Below the pieces are notes generated by a model. It saw only the letters and a program-made list of their open reading frames with translations, made no database searches and was not told the origin of the DNA. The position numbers and the translations under genes are program-made. From Adenophora triphylla var. japonica (taxonomy: Eukaryota; Streptophyta; Magnoliopsida; Asterales; Campanulaceae): a stretch of DNA of 64,000 bases. This document shows, in pieces, positions 9,091-21,049 of the stretch. Every line of letters begins with the position of its first letter. Positions within the stretch are counted from its first letter, which is position 1. The stretch lies in the NCBI GenBank assembly GCA_022495995.1, contig JAFEMH010003606.1:1-64000 (forward strand), in the 5' to 3' direction.

Positions 9091-12000
9091 AACTGCAGTC
9101 ATGCCATTTTCACATGGCACCAGCTTATATGGCAATGATGCAGTTCACATTCATGACAAACATCAATGACGTGGATGACTTATTCTTTTTCTTGGCTGGA
9201 CTACGCCATCCCGGCATGGCTGACAAGTGGGTCAACCCACTTGCCAAAGAGCTCACCAAGTCACCATTTCAAATGAAGATAATTCTGTTGGCAAGTTAAA
9301 GCGGAAAAGAAGTGGGCCAACCCACTTGCCAAAGAGCTCACCAAGTCACCTTTTCAAATGAAAATAATTCTGTTGGCAACAGTTATGTGCGGAAAAAAAA
9401 TAAAAATACTCCAACGGTTATAAAAAAATTGCAACATTCATTATTTTCTAGTCTATAAATTGAGTTTAAATTTCATATACTCCCTACAATTTCTCAAACC
9501 TTTTATTTTGTTTAATATTAGCCATTTTATTCATTTTAACTTTGAAAAGTTATTTTGAAAAGTTAACAATATTATTCCCAAAAAGTTACAAAAATTATCA
9601 TGTTACGAGATTTGGAAAGTTTATATTTTCTATGTGATAAAAAGAAATTTTTCTCAAAAATTATGATAAAAATAATATAAATGATACGGATGATTACTCA
9701 AAAAATGCATAATTGAAGAAAATAAACAAAAGTTATTGATAATTACAATTTATGTGAAAGAAGATAATTGAGTTGAGAAAAAAAGGAAAATAGATAACTA
9801 ATCTTATACTAAAAGTTTCCGTAATTCTCCCCATTCTATTTTGGATAGACAAGTTACTTTGGAAATTAATTAGTTTTAAAATGATATCTTTCTTTCTTTC
9901 TTTTTTTTATAAATTTTAAATAAGAAAATTGAATTGCTAAAATGGTGTAATGCATGTTTTTATGCTTAATAATTGAAATAGTTTGAAAGTAATAATTGCT
10001 AAAAAGATTAGGATCTAATTAGTAATTAAGGTAATAATTAATAAATATATTTTGGTGCATAGATGATAATTGAAATAGTTTGAAAGCAATAATTGCTAAA
10101 AAAAATTAGGATCTAATTTGTAATTAAGGTAATAATTAATAAATAATTAATAAACATATTTTGGTGCATAGATGGGCCAACAAATATGAGAAGAGATAAT
10201 TTTTTAATTGTTTTTTTTTTAAAAAATTGAAAAATATTAATAAAATAAATATACTTTTGTTAAAAAAAATATTGATTTTCTTCCATATTCATTATACGAA
10301 ACATTAGTTTTTTGTTTTTTTTAAACTACTAATACGAAAGAAATAAATTGACCGAGATGTAAAACGCAAAACCCAGTCCTTGGCGCTTCTCTAAACCCAA
10401 ACCCTAGTTCATCTCTCACACTCTGATAACCGACGTCTAAGGGCAGCTGCAGTCATGCCATTTTCACACGGCACCAGTTTATATGGCAATGATGCAGTCC
10501 ACATTCATTCATGACAAACATCAATGGCGTGGATGACTTATTCTTTTTCTTGGATGAACTACACCATCCCGTAAGATTTGGCCGACAAGTGGGCCAACCC
10601 ACTTGCCAAACAAACTCACCAAGTCACTTTTTCAAATGAAAATAATTTCGCTGGCAAATCTAGCTATATGGAAAAAAAAATAAAAATACTCCAACGGTTA
10701 TAAAAAAATTGCAACATTAATTCATTTTTTTTCTAGTCTATAAATTGAGTTTAAATTTCATATACTCCCTACAATTTCTCAAACCTTTTATTTTGTTCAA
10801 TATTAGCCATTTTATTCATTTTAACTTTGAAAAGTTATTTTGAAAAGTTAACAATATTATTCCTAAAAAAAGTTACAAAAATTATCGTGTTACGAGATTT
10901 GGAAAATTTTTATTTTCTATGTGATAAAAAGGAAATTTTCTCAAAAAATGTGATAAAAATAAAATAAATGATACGGATTATTATTCAAAAAATGCATAAT
11001 TGAAGAAAATAAACAAAAGTTATTGATAATTTCAATTTATATGAAAGAAGATAATTGAGTTGAGAAAAAAAGGAAAATAGATAACTAATCTTATACTAAA
11101 AGTTTCCGTAATTCTCCACCTTCCATTTTGGATGGACAAGTTACTTTGGAAATTAATTAGTTTTAAAATGGTATCTTTCTTTCTTACTTTTTTTTTTTTT
11201 TTATAAATTTTAAATAAGAAAATTGAATGGCTAAAATGGTGTAATGCATGTTTTTATGCTTAATAATTGAAATAGTTTGAAAGTAATAATTGCTAAAAAG
11301 ATTAGGATCTAATTAGTAATTAAGGTAATAATTAATAAACATATTTTGGTGCATAGATGATAATTGAAATAGTTTGAAAGCAATAATTGCTAAAAAAAAA
11401 TTAGGATCTAATTTGTAATTAAGGTAATAATTAATAAACATATTTTGGTGCATAGATGGGCCAACAAATATGAGAAGAGATATTTTTTTTAAAAAAAAAA
11501 TTTGAAAAATATTAATAAAATAAATATACTTTTGTTAAAAAAATATTGATTTTCTTCCATATTCATTATACGAAACATTAGTTTTTTTTTTAAACTACTA
11601 ATACGAAAGAAATAAATTGATCGAGATGTAAAACGCAAAACCCGGTCCTTGGCTCTTCTCTAAACCCAAACCCTAGTTCATCATCTCTCACACTCTGATA
11701 ACCGACGTCTGAGGACAGCTGCAGTCATGCCATTTTCACACGGCACCAGTTTATATGGCAATGATGCAGTCCACATTCATTCATGACAAACATCAATGGC
11801 GTGGATGACTTATTCTTTTTCTTGGCTGAACTACACCATCCCGGCATCGCTGACAAGTGGGCCAACCCACTTGCCAAAACAGCTCACCAAGTCACTTTTT
11901 CAAATGAAAATAATTCCGTTGGCAACGGTTATGTGCGGAAAAAAAATAAAAATACTCCAACGGTTATAAAAAAATTGCAACATTAATTCATTTTTTTTCT

Positions 12001-12945
12001 AGTCTATAAATTGAGTTTAAATTTCATATACTCCCTACAATTTCTCAAACCTTTTATTTTGTTCAATATTAGCCATTTTATTCATTTTAACTTTGAAAAG
12101 TTATTTTGAAAAGTTAACAATATTATTCCTAAAAAAAGTTACAAAAATTATCGTGTTACGAGATTTGGAAAATTTTTATTTTCTATGTGATAAAAAGGAA
12201 ATTTTCTCAAAAAATGTGATAAAAATAAAATAAATGATACGGATTATTATTCAAAAAATGCATAATTGAAGAAAATAAACAAAAGTTATTGATAATTTCA
12301 ATTTATATGAAAGAAGATAATTGAGTTGAGAAAAAAAGGAAAATAGATAACTAATTTTATACTAAAAGTTTCCGTAATCATCCCCCTTCCATTTTGGATG
12401 GACAAGTTACTTTGGAAATTAATTAGTTTTAAAATGGTATCTTTCTTTTTTTTTTTTTTTTTTTTTTTTATAAATTTTAAATAAGAAAATTGAATGGCTA
12501 AAATGGTGTAATGCATGTTTTTATGCTTAATAATTGAAATAGTTTGAAAGTAATAATTGCTAAAAAGATTAGGATCTAATTAGTAATTAAGGTAATAATT
12601 AATAAACATATTTTGGTGCATAGATGATAATTGAAATAGTTTGAAAGCAATAATTGCTAAAAAAAATTAGGATCTAATTAGTAATTAAGGTAATAATTAA
12701 TAAACATATTTTGGTGCATAGATGGGCCAACAAATATGAGAAGAGATAAGTTTTTGTAAGAAAAATAATTGAAATTAGTTAATGTAGTCCATCAATGCAT
12801 TGCCTTTTAAGACAATTTGTTTAAGATTTCATGTTATTCAAATAGTTATAAGAAAAAAAACAAAAGAAGCTACAAAAAGGCATGTCATTGAAATAGTAAA
12901 GTGCATTGATGGGGAATATTAAATTCCACTTTCTCGTTCGACATA

Positions 12946-13222
12946 CTCCCTCCGTTCCATTGAAAGCTTCATTTTTTGTCAAAAAAACGGGTGTCCCGTT
13001 AAAAGCTTTATCTTTTCTAAAATGACAAAGAATTTTTACTATTTCACCCACTAATTCTCTCTCATACTTTACTTTTATACTCACAACACCAATCAACTTT
13101 ACTATTGCCTCCACTCATTCTCTCTCCTATTTTACTTTTTTACTTACAACACTTTCTCCACTAACTTTTTTTCTTAATTTGCTTGTCATGCTCAAAATGA
13201 TGAACCTATAAACGAGACGGAG
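12946..13222. mobile_element. Stowaway-like MITE
   Basis: Left terminus CTCCCTCCGTTCC after TA; right terminus GAGACGGAG followed by ATA. The body contains the family segment CACTCATTCTCTCTCC. No coding capacity. Confidence 0.65.
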
Positions 13223-13991
13223 ATAATAAAATTTTTGAATGCGTGTTTTAATAGCAAGAGAAACCAATTTCCTATGGATACTTGAGCAATAGCAAGTTTA
13301 TAGAGCGTTCACTAAACAACCCTTATCTTTTGTTCCAGCTTCAGCTTGCCCAACTCCCTCTAGTCTGAAACAAAATTAACTAATAACGTAACAACAGCAA
13401 GATTATTTAGCTATTGACTTACTCGTATTCATGTTTTGCCTTGAAATGTTCTGTTATAAGTCCAAAAGGGATTCCCTTGTCTTGATTATAAGCAGTTCCT
13501 CCGTATCCATCTGTATCTGAAACCATTATGGAACTTCATTAAAAGCATCCAAATAGTTGGTAAATGACTCAAATATCTCTCTAATTCCAAATGGTACAAT
13601 TTTTCAATGTCATTTGAGGTATGGAGTCTGATATCATTTCATTTTTTTACTTTCATCTGATTCCGTTTATTCAATCTTGAATTGACCTTCTGGTCTTCTT
13701 TGAGTATGCATATAATTACGATACAATTCCTTCTCTGTACTTTGTTGTTTCTACTCTTTGTCCATTATATTCCTTTTGATTTGATCTTCTGTTTGTGCAT
13801 TCTGCATGCATTTGCCAATGCTTAGACCCATCTTTCATTTTTTTTTTTTGAATTTCTGTCGTATGGCGTTTGGGGGGGGGGTGGCAACATTCTTCTGTTC
13901 TTTTGGTCACTGCCATAAGTTATTTTGGAAAAGGTGGGACCATCTAGCAGTTGCCGAGTCCTATGGCTAATCAGTTAAGAAATTGGACTGT
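13223..13991. other. Unassigned DNA left of the copia insertion
   Basis: A G9 homopolymer near 13872 and a 66-aa minus ORF (13716-13916) without recognisable domain. The sequence continues after the copia element at 19372, so both are one original locus. No gene recognised. Confidence 0.5.
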
Positions 13992-13996
13992 ACCCC

Positions 13997-14412
13997 TGAA
14001 AGCCAAATAACATGAAATAAGGACTCACAGCCGTGACCCTCAAATTGTGCAGATCAAGTCATTGCCGTGACCCTCAAATTGTGCAGATCAAGTCATTCCA
14101 AATATTGTATATTTCCTAGCTTTATTCCATTTTGTAATTATCCCACTAATGTAGGGATCTTAATTAGGATAGCTTTGACTAACAATTATCTTAATTAGGT
14201 AGTGTGTATCAATCATATTCCTAGTTTTAAGTAATGTAAAGAGTGCTATATATTGAATAATATGAAATCACCAACAGTCAAGTTGGTCTCACAAAATCAC
14301 GTCTCCTTCCTCTTCTTCTCTCTCTCACGTCTTCCTCTCTATCTCTCCATCTCAGTAATCTTTTCTTTGTGTTAGTTTTCTTCGTTTCATGCAGGTGATT
14401 TAAAGTCGTTCA
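13997..14412 (+). repeat. 5' LTR of copia element (416 bp)
   Basis: Begins TGAAAGCC, ends GTCGTTCA; contains an internal direct duplication of about 41 bp (GTGACCCTCAAATTGTGCAG twice near 14034 and 14066). Confidence 0.93.
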
Positions 14413-14426
14413 TGGTATCAAGAGCA
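14413..14426 (+). other. Primer-binding site, initiator tRNA-Met type
   Basis: TGGTATCAAGAGCA follows the 5' LTR directly; copia elements use the complement of the tRNA-Met 3' end (TGGTATCAGAGC). One A is inserted relative to the usual motif. Confidence 0.8.
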
Positions 14427-14440
14427 ACTTCAAAATAGCC

Positions 14441-16333
14441 ATGGCTGACGCAACAAAAACCTTGGCTACCACCGATTCCGGGAATGGTCGCAACAAACAT
14501 AATCTCCCTACCCTTTTTAACGTGCAGTCATACATGGGGCACTGCCGTCTGTCGAATGACAATTACCCAAATTGGAGTTCCCTCTTTCTATCCATGCTAG
14601 AGATTCACTATCTTACACATGTAGTGACAGACAAAATCCCTCCCCCCCAAACCCTAACATCTGCTAGCAATAACGTCCAAGAGAACCCTGAGTATGAAGC
14701 CTTTATTCATACTTCTCGCTTTGTTCTTGGATGGATAAAAGCCACTGTCACTGCAGAAGTTCAACCTCATGTAAATCCCTGCAAAACAGCACCCGAGGCA
14801 TGGGATCTCCTTGCAAAGGAGTTTGGTGTTGCCTCCACCATCCATATCCAAAAGCTACAAGAAGAACTCCACGACCTTACCCTCTCCCCAGGCATGACTA
14901 TTCAGGACTATGTCCTTCACGCAAAAACTCTCTCTCATTCACTTGCTCGAGCGGGTGAAGCTGTGTCCACTCAGACTCTCCGTAGTCGGATCCTAGGTGG
15001 TTTGGGTTACACCTACAAAGAGTTCATCACCACTCAAAACTCTAAAGGTGACACATCTATTGAAGATTTAAAAGACCTTCTCCTTCAAGAAGAAGCCCTC
15101 CAGAAAAGGTTCACCTCTAAAACCACTCCCACCCTTAGTGCCCTAGCCGCTTCAAAAGAACCTGATAAACCAAAGTCTAACCCCACTTCCGCTGCCACAT
15201 ATCTAAACCCACATAGCAACCCTCGGCCCTTTGCTCCATCAAATTCTGGGAACTTCTTTTTTGTACCAAACTCGAACCGTGGAGGGAGTAACCATAGAAA
15301 TAACAACCGCAACAAAAATAGGAACCATGGAAAGGGTATTCTGCCATTTCCTCAAAGCTTCCAACCATCAAGACCCTTCACTCCCCCTCGGCCAAACTTC
15401 CCCACTGCACCAGTTCCGTACACACCCCCCAACCCTTTTCTTAGTCACGACCCACACACCACCGTCTGTCAACTCTGTAGGAAACCAGGTCATGAGGCAA
15501 ACACCTGTTACCAAAGGGGAAACTATGCCTATCATGCTCAATACTATCCACAGCAACATATGGCACCCGGTAGTTCGTCTCCTATGGCTCCCGTGTCGTT
15601 TGTTCTTGATTCCGGAGCGACTAATCACATGACATCTGATCCGGATGTCCTGCAGCAGTATTCTCCGTACTCAGGTAACGATTCTATTGTAGTTGCTAAT
15701 GGTACTTCAATTCCTATTGCTCATATTGGTTCAACTCAGTTTTCTATTCAAAATCGCAAGTTTCATATGAATACTGTCTTACATGTGCCTAAGATTAGTC
15801 GTTCATTATTGTCAATTCGTAAGTTCTGTCTAGATAATAACTGCTTCTTTGAACTTACTGCTTTTGGGTTTTGTGTGAAGGACACTCATACCAAGAAGAC
15901 CATTCTTTCTGGCAGTAATTCGGGAGACCTTTACACTCTGTCGTTCGTTCCCAGTTCGCGCATTAATTCCTTGGCATTGATTGGGGAACGTGCCTCTTCA
16001 GCCACTTGGCATGCCCGATTGGGACACCCCTCGTCTCACATTTTAGATTGTTTAGTTAAGAATGTTAGGATTCCTGTTAGTGGGTCTATAAAAAATAAGG
16101 AGATGTGTCATTTTTGCCCTTTAGGCAAATCTTGTAATCTCCCATTTCAAACTCGTTCTTTTAACTCTGTTAAACCATTGGCTATATTACATTTGGATGT
16201 TTGGGGACCTTCTCATGTTCCCTCCGTTTCTGGATTTAAATATTATTTGTCTATAGTCGACGATTTTACTCGCATGTATGGCTCTTTCCGTTGTTTCATA
16301 AATCGGATGTCGTTTCCGTATTTTCGATTTTAA
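14441..16333 (+). CDS. copia gag-protease-integrase (N-terminal part of polyprotein)
   Basis: A 630-aa ORF forms the N-terminal half of a copia polyprotein. In order: a gag domain (about residues 25-240; WILGxxTxEV-like core and a QEEL/YV region), an asparagine/proline-rich linker, a CCHC knuckle (CQLCRKPGHEANTC, ~345), an aspartic protease site (LDSGATNHM, ~390), a GAG-pre-integrase domain (WHARLGHPSS, ~525) and the integrase start (LHLDVWGP ... YYLSIVDDFTRM). It stops just after DDFTRM because of a small deletion; integrase normally continues with MTWLF. The first ATG after the primer site (14441) fits as the start. Non-functional alone because the integrase core is cut. Confidence 0.85.
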   Translation: MADATKTLATTDSGNGRNKHNLPTLFNVQSYMGHCRLSNDNYPNWSSLFLSMLEIHYLTHVVTDKIPPPQTLTSASNNVQENPEYEAFIHTSRFVLGWIKATVTAEVQPHVNPCKTAPEAWDLLAKEFGVASTIHIQKLQEELHDLTLSPGMTIQDYVLHAKTLSHSLARAGEAVSTQTLRSRILGGLGYTYKEFITTQNSKGDTSIEDLKDLLLQEEALQKRFTSKTTPTLSALAASKEPDKPKSNPTSAATYLNPHSNPRPFAPSNSGNFFFVPNSNRGGSNHRNNNRNKNRNHGKGILPFPQSFQPSRPFTPPRPNFPTAPVPYTPPNPFLSHDPHTTVCQLCRKPGHEANTCYQRGNYAYHAQYYPQQHMAPGSSSPMAPVSFVLDSGATNHMTSDPDVLQQYSPYSGNDSIVVANGTSIPIAHIGSTQFSIQNRKFHMNTVLHVPKISRSLLSIRKFCLDNNCFFELTAFGFCVKDTHTKKTILSGSNSGDLYTLSFVPSSRINSLALIGERASSATWHARLGHPSSHILDCLVKNVRIPVSGSIKNKEMCHFCPLGKSCNLPFQTRSFNSVKPLAILHLDVWGPSHVPSVSGFKYYLSIVDDFTRMYGSFRCFINRMSFPYFRF

Positions 16334-18969
16334 GACTCTTGTAGAGAATCAATTATCTCACAAAATTTCTGAAATTCACACCATAAAAACTGCTCAAACG
16401 GATGGGGAGGTGAATTTATTAATCGTGAGTTCTCTAAGTTCTTGGTTAAACATGGCATTGGACACCGTTCTTCTTGTCCTTACACTCCACAATGTAACGG
16501 AGTTGTTGAACGTAAGCACCGCACATAGTTGAAATGGGGCTTTGTTTATTGGCACAATCTCATGTCCCATACAAGTTTTGGCTTGAATCATTTACCACAC
16601 TGCTTTTCCTTATAAATCGTCTACCCATAGACAACACAAATATATTTCTCCATACGAGAAATTGTGGCAACGACGTCCGTACTATAGATTTCTCAAGACA
16701 TTTGGGTGCACATGTTTTCCTAACCTTGTGCCCTATAATAGTCACAAGTTGATGCTAAAATCCACCCCATGTGTGTTTCTGCATGATTTAATGCGTAAAG
16801 GCTATCGGTGTTTCAATCCATTAACCGGGAGGATATATATATCTCGTCATGTTGTATTTGATGAGAATCACTTTTATTATGTTCACAATTCTTTTGAGAC
16901 AGCACAACCGAGCTCTATTCAGACTAGAAGCTCATGCGGACAACCTCGCCACCGTTCCAAGTGACCCAAGAAATTCAAGTGGCCACTTCAAAGATTCTCG
17001 TGATCCTTTGTTGCTTTCTTCAGCCCCGACAACTCCTCCTTAGCGCCGGCTCAACATGTGATTGAACAAGATCCCAATATTTCTTCTCCAAGCCCACTGG
17101 CTACTCCCATCTCACAGATGATTGACTCAGTTGAGCCGAACTCCATCAGGTCCGACATCAGCCCAGCACCCTTCAGTTTGGACCAGGCCACCACTTCTCA
17201 TGGTTCACTACAACATACCGGATCAACCTCCCTGTTCTCGGCCCACAGCCTCGGCTACTCGGACTTCCACCATTTCATAATCAGCAAAGAAATTCCTCCG
17301 GTGCCAATGTAACCCGCCTTGGTGGTCACTCTATGGTTACTCGAGCTAAAGCGGGTATTTTTAAGCCGAAACATCGCTTGCTTTGCTGCAACAACAAATG
17401 ATTCTCTGTTCTTTGAACCTCGTACATTTAAGCAAGCCGCTCCACTTGTTCGTTAGCAAAAGGCTATCTTTAGAGGAAATCACCGCTCTTCGTAAAATGG
17501 TACGTGGTCTCTTGTTCCATTACCCGCGAATCATAATGTTGTTGGTAGTCGTTGGATCTATAAAATTAAACGACAAGCCGATGGTTCTCTTGGCGCTACA
17601 AGGCTCGGCTTGTTGCTCAAGGGTATACTCAACAAGAGGGCATTGATTATGACGAGACTTTCGATCCGTTGTTAAGCCGGCCACTATTCGCTCGATTCTC
17701 TCCCTAGCTCACTCTCGAGCACGGCCTATTGAGCAACTTGATGTTCGCAATGCATTTCTTAATGGTATTCTATCTCAAGAGGTGTATATGTCTCGCCTTT
17801 CGGCTTTACTAACCCACAATTTCCTAATCATGTGTGTCGTCTTCATCGGGCTCTCTATGGGCTCAAACAGCCTCCACGTGCTTGGTTCCATAGACTACAT
17901 AATTTTCTTCTCACTTTGGGGTTTTTCAACGGTAGGCGTACTCTTCCCTGTTTGTTAGACATCGTTCGAGACGATGCAGTGGCCATACTTGTGTATGTAG
18001 ATGACATTCCTCGGTTACCGGGTCTAGCACTACAGCAGCCAACCAAGTTATTGACTCTATTTGCTCTACCTTTGAAAGCGGACGTTTGGGACCTCTAAGT
18101 TTTTCTTGGGTATTGAAGCAACCCGCACTTCTACTCACCTACACTTAAATCAGCCTAGGTATGCCTCGATCTACTTCATAAGTTTAACATGCACCTATGC
18201 AAGCCTCGCCCGACACCTCTTGCTCCGGGTATTCATCTTAATGCTAGAGACGGTGATATCCTCCCGACGCTACCCTTTACCGTAGCATGGTTTCGGGAGG
18301 ACTTCGGCATGTTACACTTACTAGACCGGACTTGTCGTTTTGTAAACCAAGTATGCCGGTACATGCACTCCCCCGTACCTCTCACATGCAAGCCGTGAAG
18401 CGTATACTTCGTTATCCGAAAGGTACGGTGTCCTTGGCCTCTCTTTCGGCTCTTCTCGAGACACCTCTATTACTGCATTTTGTGATGCCGATTGGGCAGG
18501 CTCGCCGGATGATCGTCGGTCCACTACAGGTGCTTGTGTTTTTATTGGTCCAAATCTCATCGCTTGGACAGCTAAAAAGCAACATACTGTCTCCCGGTCG
18601 AGTAGTGAAGCTGAGTATAGAGCTCTAGCATCAACAGCTGCTGAACTTAAATGGTTTGGTTATTTATTTCGGGAACTTGGCATACCGCTTGCTCCACCTA
18701 TGCTTTATTGTGACAATATTTCAGCTCTTCACATGTCCAAGAATCCTGTGTTTCATGCTCGCACACGTCACATTGAAATTGATCTTCACTTTGTACGTGA
18801 GCTTCATCATCGAGGATTTCTTCGGTTACATCATATATCCTCTTCAGACCAAGTAGCTGATATTTTTACAAAAAGTCTTGCAACTACTCGTTTTTCGTTA
18901 CTCTCGGGCAAGCTTCAACTCCGTTCCACTCCGCTTCGCTTGAGGGGGGGTGAAAGCCAAATAACATGA
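16334..18969 (+). pseudogene. copia integrase, reverse transcriptase and RNase H, multiply frameshifted
   Basis: Remains of pol lie in all three plus frames: integrase (16380-16990), RT start with [13 protein letters not shown] coding near 17550, the ALYGLKQPPRAWFHRL motif (17850-17900), LVYVDDI (17985-18005), and RNase H/C-terminus [20 protein letters not shown] to VADIFTKSL (18700-18890). At least a dozen 1-4-base indels break the frame. The purine tract GCTTGAGGGGGGG ends at 18950, next to the 3' LTR. Confidence 0.85.
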
Positions 18970-19366
18970 AATAAGGACTCACAGCCGTGACCCTCAAATT
19001 GTGCAGATCAAGTCATTGCCGTGACCCTCAAATTGTGCAGATCAAGTCATTCCAAATATTGTATATTTCCTAGCTTTATTCCATTTTGTAATTATCCCAC
19101 TAATGTAGGGATCTTAATTAGGATAGCTTTGACTAACAATTATCTTAATTAGGTAGTGTGTATCAATCATATTCCTAGTTTTAAGTAATGTAAAGAGTGC
19201 TATATATTGAATAATATGAAATCACCAACAGTCAAGTTGGTCTCACAAAATCACGTCTCCTTCCTCTTCTTCTCTCTCTCACGTCTTCCTCTCTATCTCT
19301 CCATCTCAGTAATCTTTTCTTTGTGTTAGTTTTCTTCGTTTCATGCAGGTGATTTAAAGTCGTTCA
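18951..19366 (+). repeat. 3' LTR of copia element (416 bp)
   Basis: Same length as the 5' LTR with no difference that I can see, followed by the target duplication ACCCC. Confidence 0.93.
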
Positions 19367-19371
19367 ACCCC

Positions 19372-19753
19372 TGGCAAACAATCCTTTGAAATCTCGTCCG
19401 CCTCACTGTACCCCTAGCTGATGTTTAAGGAAGTAAAAAGAGAGCAGATCACATCCATAGAAGCTTCTTGCACAGGGTGGGGTTAAGAGTAGACTAAATA
19501 ACGAACACAAGCATAAAACCAGTCAACCATGTGATGACTACAGCCAAGTAAAATAAAAATTGTGTTGGCCTAGAGTGAAGAGAACTCAAACTGTGCCTTA
19601 ATGCTTTTGATAAACCCCTGGAAGTTCCACCAATGATTGAAAGAGATTGTCCAAAAATTATAAAAAGAGTGAAATAGGTATAGATTGTCCAAAAAGTATT
19701 CTATAGAAATAGGTAATGAAGGATAGTTACCTTAGCCATTTTTGATAAACCTA
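19372..19753. other. Unassigned DNA between copia element and tubulin fragment
   Basis: No gene, RNA or transposon terminus recognised. Confidence 0.4.
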
Positions 19754-19915
19754 TGCACACGGCCCTTTGCACCTTAGCAATATCACCACCGGGAACAACA
19801 GTTGGTGGCTGGTAGTTAATGCCACATTTGAAGGCAGTAGGGCACCAGTCAACAAACTGAATTGTACGATTGGTCTTAATGGTACCCACAGCAGCATTGA
19901 CATCCTTAGGGGTTT
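19754..19915 (-). pseudogene. Alpha-tubulin fragment, second copy
   Basis: Minus-strand frame reads [35 protein letters not shown] and [16 protein letters not shown], the alpha-tubulin stretch before the last ~70 residues. The match stops after AVC, where tubulin should continue with MISN-type sequence. It overlaps in content with the end of the fragment at 20446-20817, so part of tubulin occurs twice around the ABCC exons. Confidence 0.85.
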
Positions 19916-19980
19916 TATTGTTGATTTCAGACTTGGTGTTTGATTTAGGGATTTCAATCTGAGATTTCCAATTTTAGATT

Positions 19981-20073
19981 TCCAATAATGGCAAGTAGTT
20001 CAATCCCAGAAGCCATCACTAAGCAAGAAGTGTAAGGGACATCAAAATCCAGTACGCTGAGATCTGATGAAGC
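19981..20073 (-). pseudogene. ABCC (MRP-type) transporter exon fragment b
   Basis: After a CAG acceptor (20076-20074) the minus strand reads ASSDLSVLDFDVPY then SCLVMASGIELLAIIG, resembling the ABCC segment that follows GRILNR (ASTDQSVLDLxxxY). It joins fragment a in phase 0 across a 76-bp GT-AG intron. The 3' limit is approximate; no clear donor. Confidence 0.7.
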
Positions 20074-20149
20074 CTGAGCAATTTTTTTTTTTTGTCATAA
20101 TTGTGAAAATTATACTATAAGATTAGACTGAAAGACTACAAGTTCTTAC

Positions 20150-20398
20150 TCGTGTCAAAATCCTTCCAACTGGGGTAGAATCAAAGAAGAGCATCGGGGT
20201 CGGGGCTTTGAAAATCGAATTGGTGAAACAAGGAAAGAAGGCCTTCGAAGCTTTTAATCCAAAAATGGCTGCAAATAGAGCTCTAAAAAACACAAAAACC
20301 GCACTAATGTTTGAAATCAAAGTGTAAACACTAACTAACATGACGCTGCTAATTTTAGGAACTCTATTGCCAAATGCAAGCCAATAATTTGAGGCAGC
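20150..20398 (-). pseudogene. ABCC (MRP-type) transporter exon fragment a
   Basis: From a TTCTTCAG acceptor the minus strand reads [42 protein letters not shown]-like [11 protein letters not shown], and [13 protein letters not shown], then a GTAAG donor (20149). ABCC exporters have QxxSNYWMAW and SMSFFDSTPxGRILNR in the second membrane domain. Only part of one membrane domain is present and no nucleotide-binding domain is in the window, so this is a captured gene fragment. Confidence 0.8.
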
Positions 20399-20430
20399 CT
20401 GAAGAACAAAGAGGGATTAAGGCTTCATTA

Positions 20431-20817
<387 letters not shown>

Positions 20818-20902
20818 CTATAACACATTAACTTAAGTCAGAAATCCAAATATAGTGATCTAAAGAGGAAGGTGAAATAAAGACACGATCAAAGTTTAGT
20901 AC

Positions 20903-21049
20903 CTGAGAAACCAAGCGGTTAAGATTGGTGTAGGTGGGTCGCTCAATGTCTAGAGAGCGCCTGCAGATGTCATAGATGGCCTCATTATCGAGCAGGATGG
21001 AGACATCAGTGTGTACCAAGAGGGAGTGGGTAGAAAGCACAGGGTTATC
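20903..21049 (-). pseudogene. Alpha-tubulin exon fragment (upstream part)
   Basis: Reads [20 protein letters not shown] then [20 protein letters not shown] and NLNRLVSQ, ending at a GTAC donor (20902). An 85-bp GT-AG intron separates it from the next tubulin fragment, so the capture was from genomic DNA rather than cDNA. The first ~200 residues of tubulin are absent. Confidence 0.88.

Larger units (their letters stand above)
6840..12760. repeat. Tandem array, four copies of a ~1.3-kb unit
   Basis: The anchor GTTAACAATATTATTCC recurs near 6918, 9563, 10847 and 12115. The last two intervals are 1284 and 1268 bp; the first is 2645 bp but falls to about 1340 bp once the MULE-like insertion at 7320-8614 and its 9-bp duplication are removed. 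The fourth copy is partial. Each unit contains two tandem ~97-bp sub-repeats (TTGAAATAGTTTGAAAG...) and, in three copies, a block with AAACCCTAG followed by a short ORF starting MTNIN or close to it. These ORFs (9114-9299, 11783-11986) match no family I know. Confidence 0.85.
13992..19371 (+). mobile_element. Ty1/copia LTR retrotransposon with identical LTRs
   Basis: A 5.37-kb element (13997-19366) between direct repeats of ACCCC (13992-13996 and 19367-19371). It has two 416-bp LTRs, a primer-binding site of the initiator tRNA-Met type, a purine tract and a copia gene order: gag, zinc knuckle, protease, integrase, reverse transcriptase, RNase H. I find no difference between the LTRs, implying recent insertion, yet the pol region after 16333 is full of small frameshifts. 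Confidence 0.93.

Noticed and set aside
9083..9110. PIF/Harbinger MITE starting TAA-GGGCAACTGCAGTC in the tandem array
   Set aside because: The inverted partner end and matching TAA duplication were not found in any of the three copies.
6840..12760. CRISPR-like array from regular repeats
   Set aside because: Units are 1.3 kb long with no short repeat/spacer layout, and the DNA is plant nuclear.
14654..15632. Minus-strand and alternate-frame ORFs over the copia gag
   Set aside because: Shadows of the 630-aa gag-protease ORF.
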